Assembly (NCBI RefSeq): GCF_022919115.1
Contig: NZ_CP095072.1
Location: 186,001 to 250,000 of the forward strand
Length of the DNA stretch: 64,000 nt
Source of the DNA: Gracilibacillus caseinilyticus
Lineage (GTDB): Bacteria; Bacillota; Bacilli; Bacillales; Amphibacillaceae
Reading direction: 5' to 3'
This document shows positions 45,355-55,250 of this stretch, one piece after another (within the stretch, counting starts at the first letter, position 1; each line of letters begins with the position of its first letter). The position numbers and the translations under genes are program-made. Under the pieces are notes generated by a model. The model ran no database searches. It saw only the letters and a list, made by a program, of their open reading frames with translations, and had not been told where the DNA came from.

Positions 45355-46767
45355 ATGAATGCAACATCTAAGAGGATTATGATTTATATTGGTGTACTAC
45401 TTATCTTTACTCTTATTATCTTACTTATGACCTTTTTTCAAAAAGATCCTAATACGCCAAACACTGAAGAAACCATTACCCAATCGAAGTATGAAGGGGT
45501 AGACATCGTCACAGACGTTACTTATGATGATTATAGATCTGCAATACACTATCCTGCATTTGAAATAGCAGAATTAGATGATGAAATTGCATCATATGTA
45601 CAGGAAACAAAAGATAATTTTTTTGCTGATTTAGAAGATAAAGATCCAGAATGGTTAGAGAAAAGGTCAGCATCATTCTCTCTATCATTTGATATTTTTC
45701 CAATACAAGACAATTTGTATTCGATTGTATTTTACAAAGATACTTATTTAGGCGGAGCAAATATGCAACAGGAGTCAAAAGTCTATCTGGTAGATTTAGA
45801 GAATGGCCAATTCATTAAACAAAATGAGATTATTGCCAATACAAAAGAAAACAAAGATCAATTGTATGATCAGCTCAAACAAGCTTTTATTCAATCTGAA
45901 GACTACCAAGATTTTTTCTTTGAAGAAGAATTACATAAATGGTTTTATGATGAATCCACTCCATTCTCCAATATGTACATCGAAGAAGATCAGCTTGTAT
46001 TCATCTTTAATGAATATCAGGTTACAGCAGGTGCAGCAGGAAGACCTGTCATCCGCATTCCGTTAAATGATATAAAAGGTATCATTTCGAAAGAATGGAA
46101 GGATAAACTCAAAATAGAAGAAGAGGAATCAGAAGAACAAGAGAAACCAACCGAGCCAGAAGATGATGAAAGTGAAGGTAAAGGAGATGCAACAGAGTCA
46201 AAGATTCCGGATGATGCTAAGAAAGTAGCAATTACCTTTGACGATGGACCACACCCTGAAAACACGTTAGAAATTCTCGATATTCTCGATCAATATGAGA
46301 TGAAAGCCACCTTTTTCATGCTCGGAAGTCGCGTTGATTTCTACCCAGATATCGCCAGAGAAGTAGCGAAGAGAGGACATGAAATCGGCAATCACACCTG
46401 GCACCACAAAGACTTAACAACGGTAGGCAAAGCCAAAATTAAAGAGGAAGTGCAGTCAACAGCGGATGTGATCAAAGAAGCAACTGGCGAAGCTCCCACC
46501 GCATTCCGTCCACCATACGGAGCAATTAATGACGAGATTCGAAGCGTAGTAGACTTAGATTCTACACTTTGGACGATTGATACAGAAGATTGGAAGTCCC
46601 ACGATCCCGACGCCATTCTGCAAATGGTAAAGGATACTATCGAAGATGGTTCGATTATCCTTATGCACGATATCCATTCAACCACAGTTGATGGATTTAA
46701 GAAGGTAGCAGCTTACTTAAAACAAGAAGGCTATTATGCCGTTACCGTGTCTCAATTAAATGAGTAA
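45355..46767 (+). CDS. membrane-anchored polysaccharide deacetylase (PdaC/YjeA-like)
   Basis: The protein has about 470 residues from the ATG at 45355 (AGAGGGTG upstream). A single N-terminal membrane anchor (about 8-28) is followed by a DUF4163/DUF3298-type domain, an acidic Glu/Pro linker and a NodB domain with ITFDDGPHP (metal Asp), HEIGNHTWHH (two His), RPPYG and IILMHDIH. This order is that of B. subtilis PdaC, which deacetylates N-acetylmuramic acid in peptidoglycan and raises lysozyme resistance. Single gene with its own terminator. Confidence 0.88.
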   Translation: MNATSKRIMIYIGVLLIFTLIILLMTFFQKDPNTPNTEETITQSKYEGVDIVTDVTYDDYRSAIHYPAFEIAELDDEIASYVQETKDNFFADLEDKDPEWLEKRSASFSLSFDIFPIQDNLYSIVFYKDTYLGGANMQQESKVYLVDLENGQFIKQNEIIANTKENKDQLYDQLKQAFIQSEDYQDFFFEEELHKWFYDESTPFSNMYIEEDQLVFIFNEYQVTAGAAGRPVIRIPLNDIKGIISKEWKDKLKIEEEESEEQEKPTEPEDDESEGKGDATESKIPDDAKKVAITFDDGPHPENTLEILDILDQYEMKATFFMLGSRVDFYPDIAREVAKRGHEIGNHTWHHKDLTTVGKAKIKEEVQSTADVIKEATGEAPTAFRPPYGAINDEIRSVVDLDSTLWTIDTEDWKSHDPDAILQMVKDTIEDGSIILMHDIHSTTVDGFKKVAAYLKQEGYYAVTVSQLNE

Positions 46768-46768
46768 C

Positions 46769-46802
46769 AAGCAAGGAATCACTTGATTCCTTGCTTTTTT
46801 TC
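46769..46802 (+). terminator. terminator of the deacetylase gene
   Basis: GCAAGGAATC pairs with GATTCCTTGC around a four-base loop, followed by seven T. Confidence 0.92.
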
Positions 46803-46915
46803 TCCAAATTTACAAACACTTCATCAAAACATAACTTTAATTAAAACCCTCTTAATATTCATCTGTAATAATGGTAGTCATAATACCACTACTCAACACA
46901 AGGAGGCATTTTTCC

Positions 46916-47932
46916 ATGTCAAAAATTAAATTCTCATTTTTACTCATCAGCATTCTTACTATTTTTACTCTATTAGCTGGATGTGGACAAACACAGGAAG
47001 GCAATGCAAGCAGTGTTTCCGGTGAGCTAAACTTCTACACCTCTCAACCTGACGCAGATGCGGAGAAATTGATTTCCGCTTTCAATGAGCAATATACGGA
47101 TGTGAATGTAACGGTATACCGATCTGGCACTGAGGAAGTCATCAGTAAGGTCCAAGCAGAGAAACAGGCAGGAGAAGTCCAGGCAGATGTGTTATTAGTA
47201 GCAGATGCTGTCACATTTGAAAGCTTAAAAAAACAAGACATGTTACTGGAATACAAATCCAGCGAGGCAGAGCAAATTCCAGATTCGTTTGTCGACTCTG
47301 ATGGTATGTACACAGGCACAAAAGTAATGTCCACTGCTTTAGTGGTGAACAAAGAGAAAGTAAGCGAGATGCCGACTTCATGGAAAGTACTTACTGATGA
47401 AGGTTCATCAGGTCAAGTGGTAATGCCTAGTCCGCTTTATTCCGGGGCAGCTGCCTACAATTTAGGTGTTCTGACTCGACATGACGATTTCGACTGGGAA
47501 TTCTATGAAAATATCCAAGCAAACGAACCAATGATCACGCAAGGTAATGGCGACGTGTTGAAGGCAGTAGCAAATGGTGAGAAATCATATGGTATGGTCG
47601 TCGACTTCATTGTCGCTCGTGCAGAAGCAGACGGATCACCGGTAAAGCTTGTTTATCCTGATGAAGGTGTACCCGTGATAACAGAACCAATTGGAATCAT
47701 GAACAATACAGACAATCAGCCTGCCGCCAAGGCATTTGTTGACTTTGTCTTGTCACAAGAAGGGCAAGAATTGGCAGCGGAAATTGGTTATACCCCGATC
47801 CGAGAAGATGTCTCAGCACCAGAAGGCCTGAAAACCATTGAGGAAATGAATGTACTGGATGCAGATATCAATGAACTGTATCAAAACCGCGAATTAGACA
47901 AGGAACAGTTTAACCAATTATTTGGAGAATAA
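46916..47932 (+). CDS. Fbp/AfuA-like ABC substrate-binding lipoprotein
   Basis: The protein has 338 residues with the lipobox LLAGC after a hydrophobic signal. The binding fold begins ELNFYTSQPDADAEKLISAF and contains VLLVADAVTFESLKKQDMLL and PSPLYSGAAAYNLGVL, as in type 2 iron(III), thiamine, 2-aminoethylphosphonate and hexose-phosphate binders. The paired Tyr residues that bind iron in FbpA are absent (KSYGMVVDFIVARAE), so a phosphorylated organic ligand is at least as likely as iron. AAGGAGG lies 10 bases before the ATG. First gene of a three-gene importer operon. Confidence 0.85.
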   Translation: MSKIKFSFLLISILTIFTLLAGCGQTQEGNASSVSGELNFYTSQPDADAEKLISAFNEQYTDVNVTVYRSGTEEVISKVQAEKQAGEVQADVLLVADAVTFESLKKQDMLLEYKSSEAEQIPDSFVDSDGMYTGTKVMSTALVVNKEKVSEMPTSWKVLTDEGSSGQVVMPSPLYSGAAAYNLGVLTRHDDFDWEFYENIQANEPMITQGNGDVLKAVANGEKSYGMVVDFIVARAEADGSPVKLVYPDEGVPVITEPIGIMNNTDNQPAAKAFVDFVLSQEGQELAAEIGYTPIREDVSAPEGLKTIEEMNVLDADINELYQNRELDKEQFNQLFGE

Positions 47933-47945
47933 GGATGAGGACAGC

Positions 47946-49676
47946 ATGGAGAACCCTAACCGTAGAGAAGTAATGCCAACTCTGGCATTACGTTCTCTTT
48001 TTTCACATAAAAGCATCATCAGGATTTTAGCGATACTTGCGATTTGTGTGATTTTTCTTTTACCAATTTATCGCTTAATCATGCTTAGTTTCACTTCTGA
48101 TGGTAATCTAACGTTCGCAAATTACACGACCATTTTGCAGGATGCTGCTACATGGCAGGTCATGAAAAATACACTGATTGTGGTTGCGGGATCGACTGTG
48201 ATTTCCCTTATTATTGGCGTTTCACTGGCATGGTTAGTAGCGTACACCGATATCAGAGCGAAACGAGTGATGCAGCTTTTTATTGTATTACCCTTTGTGA
48301 TCCCGTCTTATATCACAACCTTAGCCTGGACACAATTTCTAGGAACGGACGGGCTGTACATGAAACTTGCTTCTCTGCTTCCTTTTAGCGTGGAGCCTAT
48401 AAATTTGTATAGTCTGGCAGGCATCATTTTTGTCCTTGGGCTTTCGCATTATCCACTTGTTTATTTACTTACGGTCAGTGTCTTTGGCAAAATACCGCGG
48501 GAGCTTGAATTAGCTTCACGGGCTTCAGGTGCAAAACGATGGACCACATTTCGAAAAGTAAACGTGCCACTGGCCATGCCGGGTATTGTCAGTGGAGGGT
48601 TTCTCGCATTTCTGGCAAACCTGGATAACTTCGGGATACCAGCTTTTCTCGGCATACCGGCACAAATTAATGTGTTAAGCACTTATATTTATCAGCAAGT
48701 AGTCGGCTTCGGTCCTTCCGCTTTCGCCAGGGCAGCAACCTTTTCGGTTTTACTAGGCATGGTGGCGTTGATCGGGACAGCGATTCAATGGCTGTTTTTA
48801 CGAAAATCAAAACGGTTAGAAACGACGATTGAAGATAAACAACCACGCTATTTCTTAGGAAAAAGAAAATGGCTGATCGAGCTGATCATCTGGCTATTTT
48901 TCTCTCTTACCGGCGTCGTACCGCTAATCTCAATGGGAATGACATCGCTGATCACGGCGTATGGTGTTGATTTTTCATTACAAACCATTAGTCTGGAAAA
49001 CTATCAATTTATCCTGAATACGAGTTCCAAAGCAAAAGAAGCGCTAGGTAACAGTGCCATGCTTGCCGGTGTCACCGCGGTTATCGGGATCGTAATCGGT
49101 ACAGCTATTGCCTATCTTCGTGTACGAAAGCCAAATTTTTTAAGTAAGTTTACCGAGGTGTCGATTGGATTGCCATATGCACTGCCGGGAACCGTAATGG
49201 CTTTATCAATGATTTTCGCCTGGATGGAGCCTGTTCCTGGATGGAATCCTGGCATTTACGGATCGATCATGATCCTTTTTATTGCTTATATCACGAGATT
49301 TCTAATTTTACAAGTAAGAGGAAGCATTACAGCGATTATGCAGGTGGATCTGTCGATGGAAGAGGCGGCACATGTAAGCGGAGCGAAAGGATGGTCGAAA
49401 TGGCGTAAGATCTTACTGCCACTCCTTTTCCCTGGTGTCTTAACTGGCGCTTTTCTCGTTTTCCTTAGTGCTTTAACCGAGCTCACCGTGTCCTCCTTGC
49501 TTTGGTCCTCTAATTCAGAAACAATTGGCGTTGTTATCTTCGGCTTTGAACAGGCAGGTTACACTACCTATTCGACTGCTTTCTCGAGCCTGATTGTGAT
49601 GCTGATCATCTTAGGTTTTACGATTTTGTATTTGGCACAGTCCTATTGGAACAGAAAGGTAGGGAAACGTACATGA
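47946..49676 (+). CDS. fused double ABC permease (FbpB type)
   Basis: The protein has about 576 residues from the ATG at 47946 (AAGGATGAGG upstream). It has twelve membrane segments in two halves, each with an EAA-type coupling loop: ELASRASGAKRWTTFRKVNV in the first and EEAAHVSGAKGWSKWRKILL in the second. A duplicated permease is usual for Fe(III) and 2-aminoethylphosphonate importers. It ends in an ATGA overlap with the ATPase gene. Confidence 0.9.
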   Translation: MENPNRREVMPTLALRSLFSHKSIIRILAILAICVIFLLPIYRLIMLSFTSDGNLTFANYTTILQDAATWQVMKNTLIVVAGSTVISLIIGVSLAWLVAYTDIRAKRVMQLFIVLPFVIPSYITTLAWTQFLGTDGLYMKLASLLPFSVEPINLYSLAGIIFVLGLSHYPLVYLLTVSVFGKIPRELELASRASGAKRWTTFRKVNVPLAMPGIVSGGFLAFLANLDNFGIPAFLGIPAQINVLSTYIYQQVVGFGPSAFARAATFSVLLGMVALIGTAIQWLFLRKSKRLETTIEDKQPRYFLGKRKWLIELIIWLFFSLTGVVPLISMGMTSLITAYGVDFSLQTISLENYQFILNTSSKAKEALGNSAMLAGVTAVIGIVIGTAIAYLRVRKPNFLSKFTEVSIGLPYALPGTVMALSMIFAWMEPVPGWNPGIYGSIMILFIAYITRFLILQVRGSITAIMQVDLSMEEAAHVSGAKGWSKWRKILLPLLFPGVLTGAFLVFLSALTELTVSSLLWSSNSETIGVVIFGFEQAGYTTYSTAFSSLIVMLIILGFTILYLAQSYWNRKVGKRT

Positions 49677-50746
49677 CCACCATCATTGAAGATTTATTGA
49701 AAAAATTTGAACAGACAACCGCTTTACAAAACATCAATATCTCGATTCAGGACGGGGAATTCATCGCAATTCTCGGTCCATCCGGTTGCGGCAAAACAAC
49801 CTTACTGCGCTTACTGGCTGGTTTTGACTCACCATCAGATGGAAGTATAACGATTGGTGATCAGCAAATGAGCAATAAGTATGTCACGCTGCCACCCGAG
49901 AAGCGGAACATTGGCATGGTTTTTCAATCCTTTGCGCTATGGCCACACCTGAATGTTCGAAAACATATCGAATTCCCTCTGCTCCACCATCAATATGTAC
50001 CGACAGATATTCGCACCAATACTGCTCAGCGAGTGGATGAAGTGATGGATATCATTGAATTAACCGAGCTAGCCAACCGGATGCCTAGTGAGTTGTCAGG
50101 TGGTCAGAAGCAGCGTGTGGCACTGGGACGAGCGATTGCATCAAAACCAGAGCTTCTATTAATGGATGAACCGCTCAGTAACCTGGATGCAGAGCTGCGA
50201 ATGGAAATGCGCAAAGAAATTCAAGAACTGCACCATCTCACAAACGCAACGATCGTATATGTCACCCATGATCAGGCAGAAGCGTTAGCTATGGCTGACC
50301 GGATTGTTGTGATGAATAAGGGTGAGATCGAACAGATTGGCACACCAGAGGAAATTTACAGTCGTCCGACAACAGCGTTTGTTGCTAATTTTGTAGGAAA
50401 AGCGAATTTAATGGAAGGAACATGGGAAAGCGATCAGTTCACACCTGCCTCCTATCCCGCTATCACATGGCCGGACTTAGGTGTTTCAATTTCATTAAAG
50501 AAAAAAGGAATTTACCCGATTCGACCTGAACAGCTTGTGATTTTGAAGGATGACCAGGAAGGGATCGAGGGGCAGATTACCAGTGTTCAATATCAGGGAA
50601 AAGAGATTCATTATACAGTTCGGGCTGATGAGCTTGATTGGGTTGTGCATAGTGGAATGATAAAGAAGTTTCAGTTGGGGGAACGGGTTGTGTTGCAGTT
50701 GAAGGTTGGGGTTAGAAATAAGCAAAAGGATGTTGTGTATTCGTGA
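49674..50746 (+). CDS. ABC transporter ATP-binding protein (FbpC/PotA type)
   Basis: The protein has 357 residues from the ATG at 49674, which overlaps the permease stop. Walker A GPSGCGKTT, LSGGQKQRVALGRA, LLMDEPLSNLD and a C-terminal TOBE-like regulatory domain (GIYPIRPEQLVI) are present. It drives the double permease and its binding protein. The C-terminal domain is the kind that can sense substrate or regulators. Confidence 0.93.
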
Positions 50747-50770
50747 TGGTTAGAGTATAGCTACTAGAAG

Positions 50771-50804
50771 GTGCTATCAGAATCAGGTGCTGATAGCATT
50801 TTTG
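50771..50804 (+). terminator. terminator of the Fbp-like operon
   Basis: TGCTATCAG pairs with CTGATAGCA around a nine-base loop, followed by five T. The rest of the gap to 51051 shows no gene. Confidence 0.85.
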
Positions 50805-51051
50805 TATCTACGGCAATCGCTCGATACCTTTTACAAAAACGATTACCTTAACCACTTCTTTCAAGCCAGGACTCCCTACTTGCACCTATTATTCTAACTT
50901 GGTAAACTATCACTTGTATGTGCAACGAATAATACATGATTAGCGCCAACAACACATTATGATTTCATGATTGTGTGCTGAAAAGCTCCATGTTGGCCGC
51001 CGTATAAATAGAAAAAATTGCTCATCAATATTTATTTACTGGAGGTAAACA

Positions 51052-51594
51052 ATGAAAGTAGCAGCTATTGTAGGAAGTATACGTAAAGATTCATATAATT
51101 TACAGCTAGCGAAGCATGTTCAACGACGTTATGCAGATCAAGTCGAGGTAGAAATTCTAGATTTAACTCCTCTCCCAATGTATAACCAAGATATAGAGTT
51201 AGATGCACCAAAAGAGGTTCTTGATTTCAAAGCAAAAGTAAAAGAAGCGGACGCAGTGCTTTGGATCACGCCTGAATACAATTCCTCTATTCCAGGTGTA
51301 TTAGGAAATGCGATTGATTGGTTAAGTCGTGTCGACCAAGTAATGATTGGCAAACCATCTATTATTATGGGGACTTCAATGGGAACATTAGGCTCCGTTA
51401 AAGCACAGATGCATTTACGAGATATTTTATTTGCGCCTGGATTAAATTCGCCAGTGCTTAGTGCCAATGAAGTATATGTAGGAGCTGTGCATACGAAATT
51501 TGACACAGAAGGCAACTTAACAGATGAATCAACGATCGCCTTCTTAGATAATGTGATGGCTAATTCACAAGAGTGGATGAAGCAATACGTATAA
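51052..51594 (+). CDS. NADPH-dependent FMN reductase (YhdA/ChrR-like flavodoxin fold)
   Basis: The protein has 180 residues. GSIRKDSYNLQLAK forms the FMN phosphate loop and TPEYNSSIPGVLGNAIDWLSR is the conserved signature, followed by GTSMGTLGSVKAQ. Family members reduce FMN, azo dyes, quinones and chromate. GGAGG precedes the ATG. Single gene with a terminator. Confidence 0.92.
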   Translation: MKVAAIVGSIRKDSYNLQLAKHVQRRYADQVEVEILDLTPLPMYNQDIELDAPKEVLDFKAKVKEADAVLWITPEYNSSIPGVLGNAIDWLSRVDQVMIGKPSIIMGTSMGTLGSVKAQMHLRDILFAPGLNSPVLSANEVYVGAVHTKFDTEGNLTDESTIAFLDNVMANSQEWMKQYV

Positions 51595-51598
51595 TACA

Positions 51599-51640
51599 AA
51601 CACCTCTTCCTTTTTCAAAATAGGGAAGAGGTGTTTTTTC
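51599..51640 (+). terminator. terminator of the FMN reductase gene
   Basis: CACCTCTTCC pairs with GGAAGAGGTG, followed by six T. Confidence 0.9.
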
Positions 51641-51686
51641 ATATCTAGCAATCTATAATGGCGAAACCATGAACTCAAAGGTACAC

Positions 51687-52436
51687 CTATCCTAACTGAC
51701 GCTTAAACACATTTCCAGCAACAAAATAAGCAATAACCATAATAGCCGCACACCAACCAAGCGCAATCCAAATACTGCTACCAACAACCCCATCATACAA
51801 AAGGGCTCGAATCGAATTCACTATAGTTGTCACCGGCTGGTTCTCCGAGAACGCACGTACTATCGCAGGCATGGTTTCAGTCGGGACAAAAGCCGAACTG
51901 ATAAACGGCAGAAAAATTAGTGGATACGAATATGCTGTCGCCCCTTCCATCGATCCTGCTGTTAATCCTGGGATGACCGCAAGCCATGTCAGTGCCAGCG
52001 TAAACAATCCCAGTATCCCTGCTACTGCAAACCAATCCAAAATACCTGCATTAGAGCGGAATCCCATCAAGAGCGCAACGAGGATAACAATAGCGATAGT
52101 GAGCGTATTGGATATAAGTGATGTCCACACGTGCGCCCACAATACGGAAGAGCGCTTGATCGGCATCGTAATGAAACGCGTCATCAACCCGCTCTTTACA
52201 TCGTTAAAAAGTCACAAAGAAGTGTAAGCAACGCCTGATGCGATCGTAATCAGCAAGATTCCCGGCAATAAATAATTTACGTAGTTATCCGTGCCTGTTT
52301 CGATAGCACCGCCAAATACATAGACAAACAACAGCATCATCATGATCGGCGTCACCGCCACCGTAATAATCGTATCCGGACTACGCATGATATTTCGCAT
52401 TAAACGTCCAAGCAATACTCCTGTTCTATTTTTCAT
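51687..52436 (-). pseudogene. DrrB-type ABC-2 permease with in-frame stop
   Basis: The frame is continuous for 250 codons except for one TGA at 52212-52214. Before it the sequence reads TIASGVAYTSL, after it LFNDVKSGLMTRFITMP; relatives have Arg between them (TSLRLFNDVKSG), so CGA to TGA is the simplest lesion. Six membrane segments of the daunorubicin-resistance type are present. With this stop the exporter could not form, unless the codon is read through or is a base-call error. Confidence 0.85.
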
Positions 52437-53164
52437 TTAGATCTCCTCCTTTTTTGCCGACGATTGCGAGGAAAATTTCCTCTAGTCTCGATGTATTCTA
52501 CTTTCGCTGGCGGGAACATCTCTTTGAGCTCAGCCAAGGTACCGGTCGTGATGATTTTTCCACCATGTAAAATGGCAATACGGTCTGCCAGTTGTTCTGC
52601 TTCCTCCAAGTACTGGGTCGTCAGCAATATCGTCGTGCCACCACTAGCAAGCTCCTTAACCGTATTCCAGACTTCCTTCCGTGCTTCAGGATCAAGCCCT
52701 GTCGTCGGTTCATCAAGAAAAATGACGGCAGGCTTCCCAACCAGGCTCATGGCGATGTCCAGCCGGCGCTTCATCCCGCCGGAATACTTATCCACGCGGG
52801 TGTCGGCCGCATCGATCAAGCTGAATCTTGTAAGCAGATTATCAGCAGCTTGAGCAGGATCGAGTACTCCTCGCAATTTAGCAATCATCAACAGGTTCTC
52901 CCTTCCTGTCAGCATCCCATCTAAAGCGGCAAACTGCCCCGTCAGACTAATGCTCTGGCGAACGGAATCCGGTTGACGCTGTACGTCAAAACCGCTAATA
53001 CTAGCTTCACCATCGTCTTGCTTCATCAGCGTCGAGAGAATGTTAACCATTGTCGTCTTGCCCGCTCCATTTGATCCAAGCAGGGCAAAAATTTCACCAC
53101 GTTGCACCTCAAATTCCACTCCCCTTTTTTGTAGTCTTGTTACAGAAATCGTTGCATTACTCAT
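52426..53164 (-). pseudogene. DrrA-type ABC exporter ATPase, degraded
   Basis: Walker A LLGSNGAGKTT, signature YSGGMKRRLDIAMSLVGKP and Walker B VIFLDEPTTGLDP are intact. Two lesions are visible. Near 52470-52480 the frame shifts after VEYIE, whereas another frame restores LEEIFLAIVGKKGGDLNEK and reaches a stop overlapping the permease start. Near the N-terminus, LQKRGVEFEV appears to lack about eight residues found in relatives between KR and GVEF. The start is at 53164 (AAGGAGGAAA upstream). As read, a nearly full-length protein with a changed tail would still be made. Confidence 0.75.
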
Positions 53165-53336
53165 ACATTTTTCCTCCTTTTTCATTGTCAGCATTACACT
53201 ATTTAGTTATACCGATAATCTGTATCACTTAGTACTAAGCTAAAAATAAAACTGAATAGTAAAGTTGATAACTTACCATTATAATCAGCTATTCAGTCGA
53301 TATTATCTGCGATTTTTTTCATACTAGATGTTTCTG

Positions 53337-53669
53337 CTATTTTTTCTTACCCTTATCGGCTTTATGTTTGACCGATTCTTGATAGAGATCCGCGTAAGTT
53401 TTTGAATCTTCAATCAGCGCATCACAGAAAGCAGCAACGTCTGATCCTGTGATTTCAAGCACACCTTTCCCATTAGCTACGCCTTCCTCAAAGAAGTTGA
53501 GAATGTCTGAGAGCGGTCCTATCCCTTCATGTAGCTCAACAGGACCCACTTTAAAAAGATATTTTTGTATCTCTTTATAGACAATCTGGTAATCCTGAGG
53601 AAGTGCACGGACACGTGAAACATGGGCTCTCCATTCTTTTTTGCCTTCCATAATTTTTTTGATGCTCAT
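53337..53669 (-). CDS. DUF1048 family protein
   Basis: This 110-residue helical protein shows the DUF1048 pattern: KIMEGKKEWRAHVSRVRALP, YKEIQKYLFKV, and a C-terminal GSDVAAFCDALIEDSKTYAD. Its start overlaps the stop of the next DUF1048 gene as ATGA. Such proteins are coded with PadR regulators and DrrAB transporters in Bacillus; their role is unknown. Confidence 0.85.
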   Translation of the reverse strand: MSIKKIMEGKKEWRAHVSRVRALPQDYQIVYKEIQKYLFKVGPVELHEGIGPLSDILNFFEEGVANGKGVLEITGSDVAAFCDALIEDSKTYADLYQESVKHKADKGKKK

Positions 53670-54019
53670 TTTAGTCCTCCTAATTTTCTTGCTACGTTCT
53701 TGTTGAGCTGCTCACGCCATTTATCTCTATATGTTTTTGCACCTTCGTCCCCAACAAGTGCTGCACAAAAGCCTTTCATATCATCTCCCAGTACTTCTTC
53801 TATACTCTGTCCGTCTGCTGCTGTAACTTCCAGCAGTTCAAGAGCACTGTCCAGAATCGGCATCAAATTACGACCGGTGAAATCACCGTGAAGCCATAGA
53901 TTACTTTTTATTTCTTCCCAAGCAGTTTGATAGTCAGCTGGCAAGACCTTTGCTCGTGCTTCAAAGCCCTTCATTTCTTTCGTCATATCACTGCCAGTTA
54001 TTTTTTCAAAAAAGTTCAT
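53666..54019 (-). CDS. DUF1048 family protein
   Basis: This 117-residue helical protein begins NFFEKITGSDMTKEMKGFEA and continues LPADYQTAWEEIKSNLW, with a C-terminal LGDDMKGFCAALVGDEGAKT. It is a distant duplicate of the next gene, which it overlaps. It is encoded directly after the PadR gene, 22 bp apart, so the four or five genes form one operon. Confidence 0.87.
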   Translation of the reverse strand: MNFFEKITGSDMTKEMKGFEARAKVLPADYQTAWEEIKSNLWLHGDFTGRNLMPILDSALELLEVTAADGQSIEEVLGDDMKGFCAALVGDEGAKTYRDKWREQLNKNVARKLGGLK

Positions 54020-54041
54020 TATAGTCTCCTTCCCACACCTT

Positions 54042-54386
54042 TTAATTGCTCCTGTTAATTTCTTTCGTCCTCAGTTCGTTCATTTTGTTCGAAACGAATT
54101 CCCATTTCCTCCAAAAAAGCGCAAGGTGTTCCTGACCTGCTGCGTTAAGCTTGTAAAATTTTCGTGGCGGTCCTACAGTGGATCGCTTTTTCTCGATGTC
54201 AACCAAATTGTTTCTCTCCAACCGCATCGTAATCGTATAGACGGTGCCTTCCACTACATCGGAGAAGCCCAATTTTCGCAGCTGCTGTGTGATTTCATAG
54301 CCGTATGTCTCACCTCGACTGATGATCTCCAGCACACAACCTTCCAGCACCCCTTTCATCATTTCTGTGTTATTTTCCACATTCAT
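54042..54386 (-). CDS. PadR-family transcriptional regulator
   Basis: The protein has about 114 residues from the ATG at 54386, which has an AGAGGG site; an upstream in-frame extension is not needed. The PadR winged helix is clear (KGVLEGCVLEIISRGETYGY, EITQQLRKLG, VVEGTVYTITMRLERNNLV). The short C-terminal helix allows dimerisation. It heads the DUF1048-DrrAB operon and two palindromes precede it, so it likely represses the operon and senses the exported compound. Confidence 0.9.
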   Translation of the reverse strand: MNVENNTEMMKGVLEGCVLEIISRGETYGYEITQQLRKLGFSDVVEGTVYTITMRLERNNLVDIEKKRSTVGPPRKFYKLNAAGQEHLALFWRKWEFVSNKMNELRTKEINRSN

Positions 54387-54417
54387 CCCTCTTTTGTATT
54401 CACTTTTTAGTACTCTG

Positions 54418-54459
54418 TAATACCGGTATTCTGTATTGCTTATTACTAGTATATAGTAA
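54418..54459 (-). promoter_or_regulatory. palindromic operator region before padR
   Basis: Two palindromes lie close together: AATACCGGTATT (54419-54430) and TTACTAGTATATAGTAA (54443-54459). A similar AGTACTAAG stretch occurs near 53228 before the drrA-type gene. Confidence 0.55.
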
Positions 54460-55076
54460 TGCATATTAGTGGTGACTGTCAAGCACATTTTATTAATAAA
54501 GCAGGCATAATTCGCCTGCTCCATAAATCAAATGTTAAGTTAGATGGGGTTGATCGATCATCTGTGATGGTTATTAGACAGAGTAATTATATAGAAGTAC
54601 GGTTTGCTTGAAAGAGAATTTCTTACGTTCATTACACTTTTCTCTTTCCTCGCTTTTGATCGAATAGCGTGTGCTTTCGTTACGCTCTCCTCTTATGATG
54701 TGTACATAAGAAATCAGCATTTTAATTTCTTACGTACACTTACAAATCACCCATCTCTTTAAGATTTGTTGATAGGTTGCGGTTCTTTTATGAGATCTCT
54801 TTATTTTGTTGTAAGGATTTATGATATTGGCGAGCACAACATTTCATAGGGTTATACGTGAAGAGGATGGATCGTTGATGTTCATGATGAGGATCATGGA
54901 ATATAATTGTAATCTTTCTTTTCCAATTAATCTACAGGAAGTATATCATAGTAAGGCAGTCAATAAAGCAATAACATTTTTTACGCGAAAATTTTCGATA
55001 CCTACTATGTTTATCATTCGAATATGAAGGGTAACTAATATATATAGCCCAATTCCAATAGAAAGGATGAACAACT
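54460..55076. other. 617-bp gap with no convincing gene
   Basis: Two copies of AATTTCTTACG (54617 and 54724) suggest degenerate repeats. A 68-codon frame at 54821-55027 starts from a weak context and shows no domain, so I did not call it. Confidence 0.5.
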
Positions 55077-55238
55077 ATGTCTAAAAAAACACAGTATCAA
55101 CCTATAGGAGGAAATGGGGAAGAACCATCAGACGCTCAGGAAGTTATTTATGCAAAAGAATTTAAACGAGCAGATATTGCTGGTGGCTATCGAAAACCTA
55201 AAGTAAATGAAGCTAAAAACGAAAACCCTGATTTATAA
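55077..55238 (+). CDS. 53-residue hydrophilic protein
   Basis: The protein begins MSKKTQYQPIGGNGEEPSDA and ends with a Lys/Asn/Glu-rich tail. Codon use is regular and GAAAGGATG lies before the ATG. It is charged, rich in Gly, Asn and Glu, and probably disordered. I do not know the family. Confidence 0.6.
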   Translation: MSKKTQYQPIGGNGEEPSDAQEVIYAKEFKRADIAGGYRKPKVNEAKNENPDL

Positions 55239-55250
55239 AGACAGATTAAG

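Noticed and set aside
46916..47932. Iron(III)-binding FbpA
   Set aside because: The Tyr-Tyr iron motif is absent and no Fur box was found, so I kept a broad substrate call.
54821..55027. 68-codon plus-strand frame
   Set aside because: Weak start context and no recognisable domain or membrane plan.
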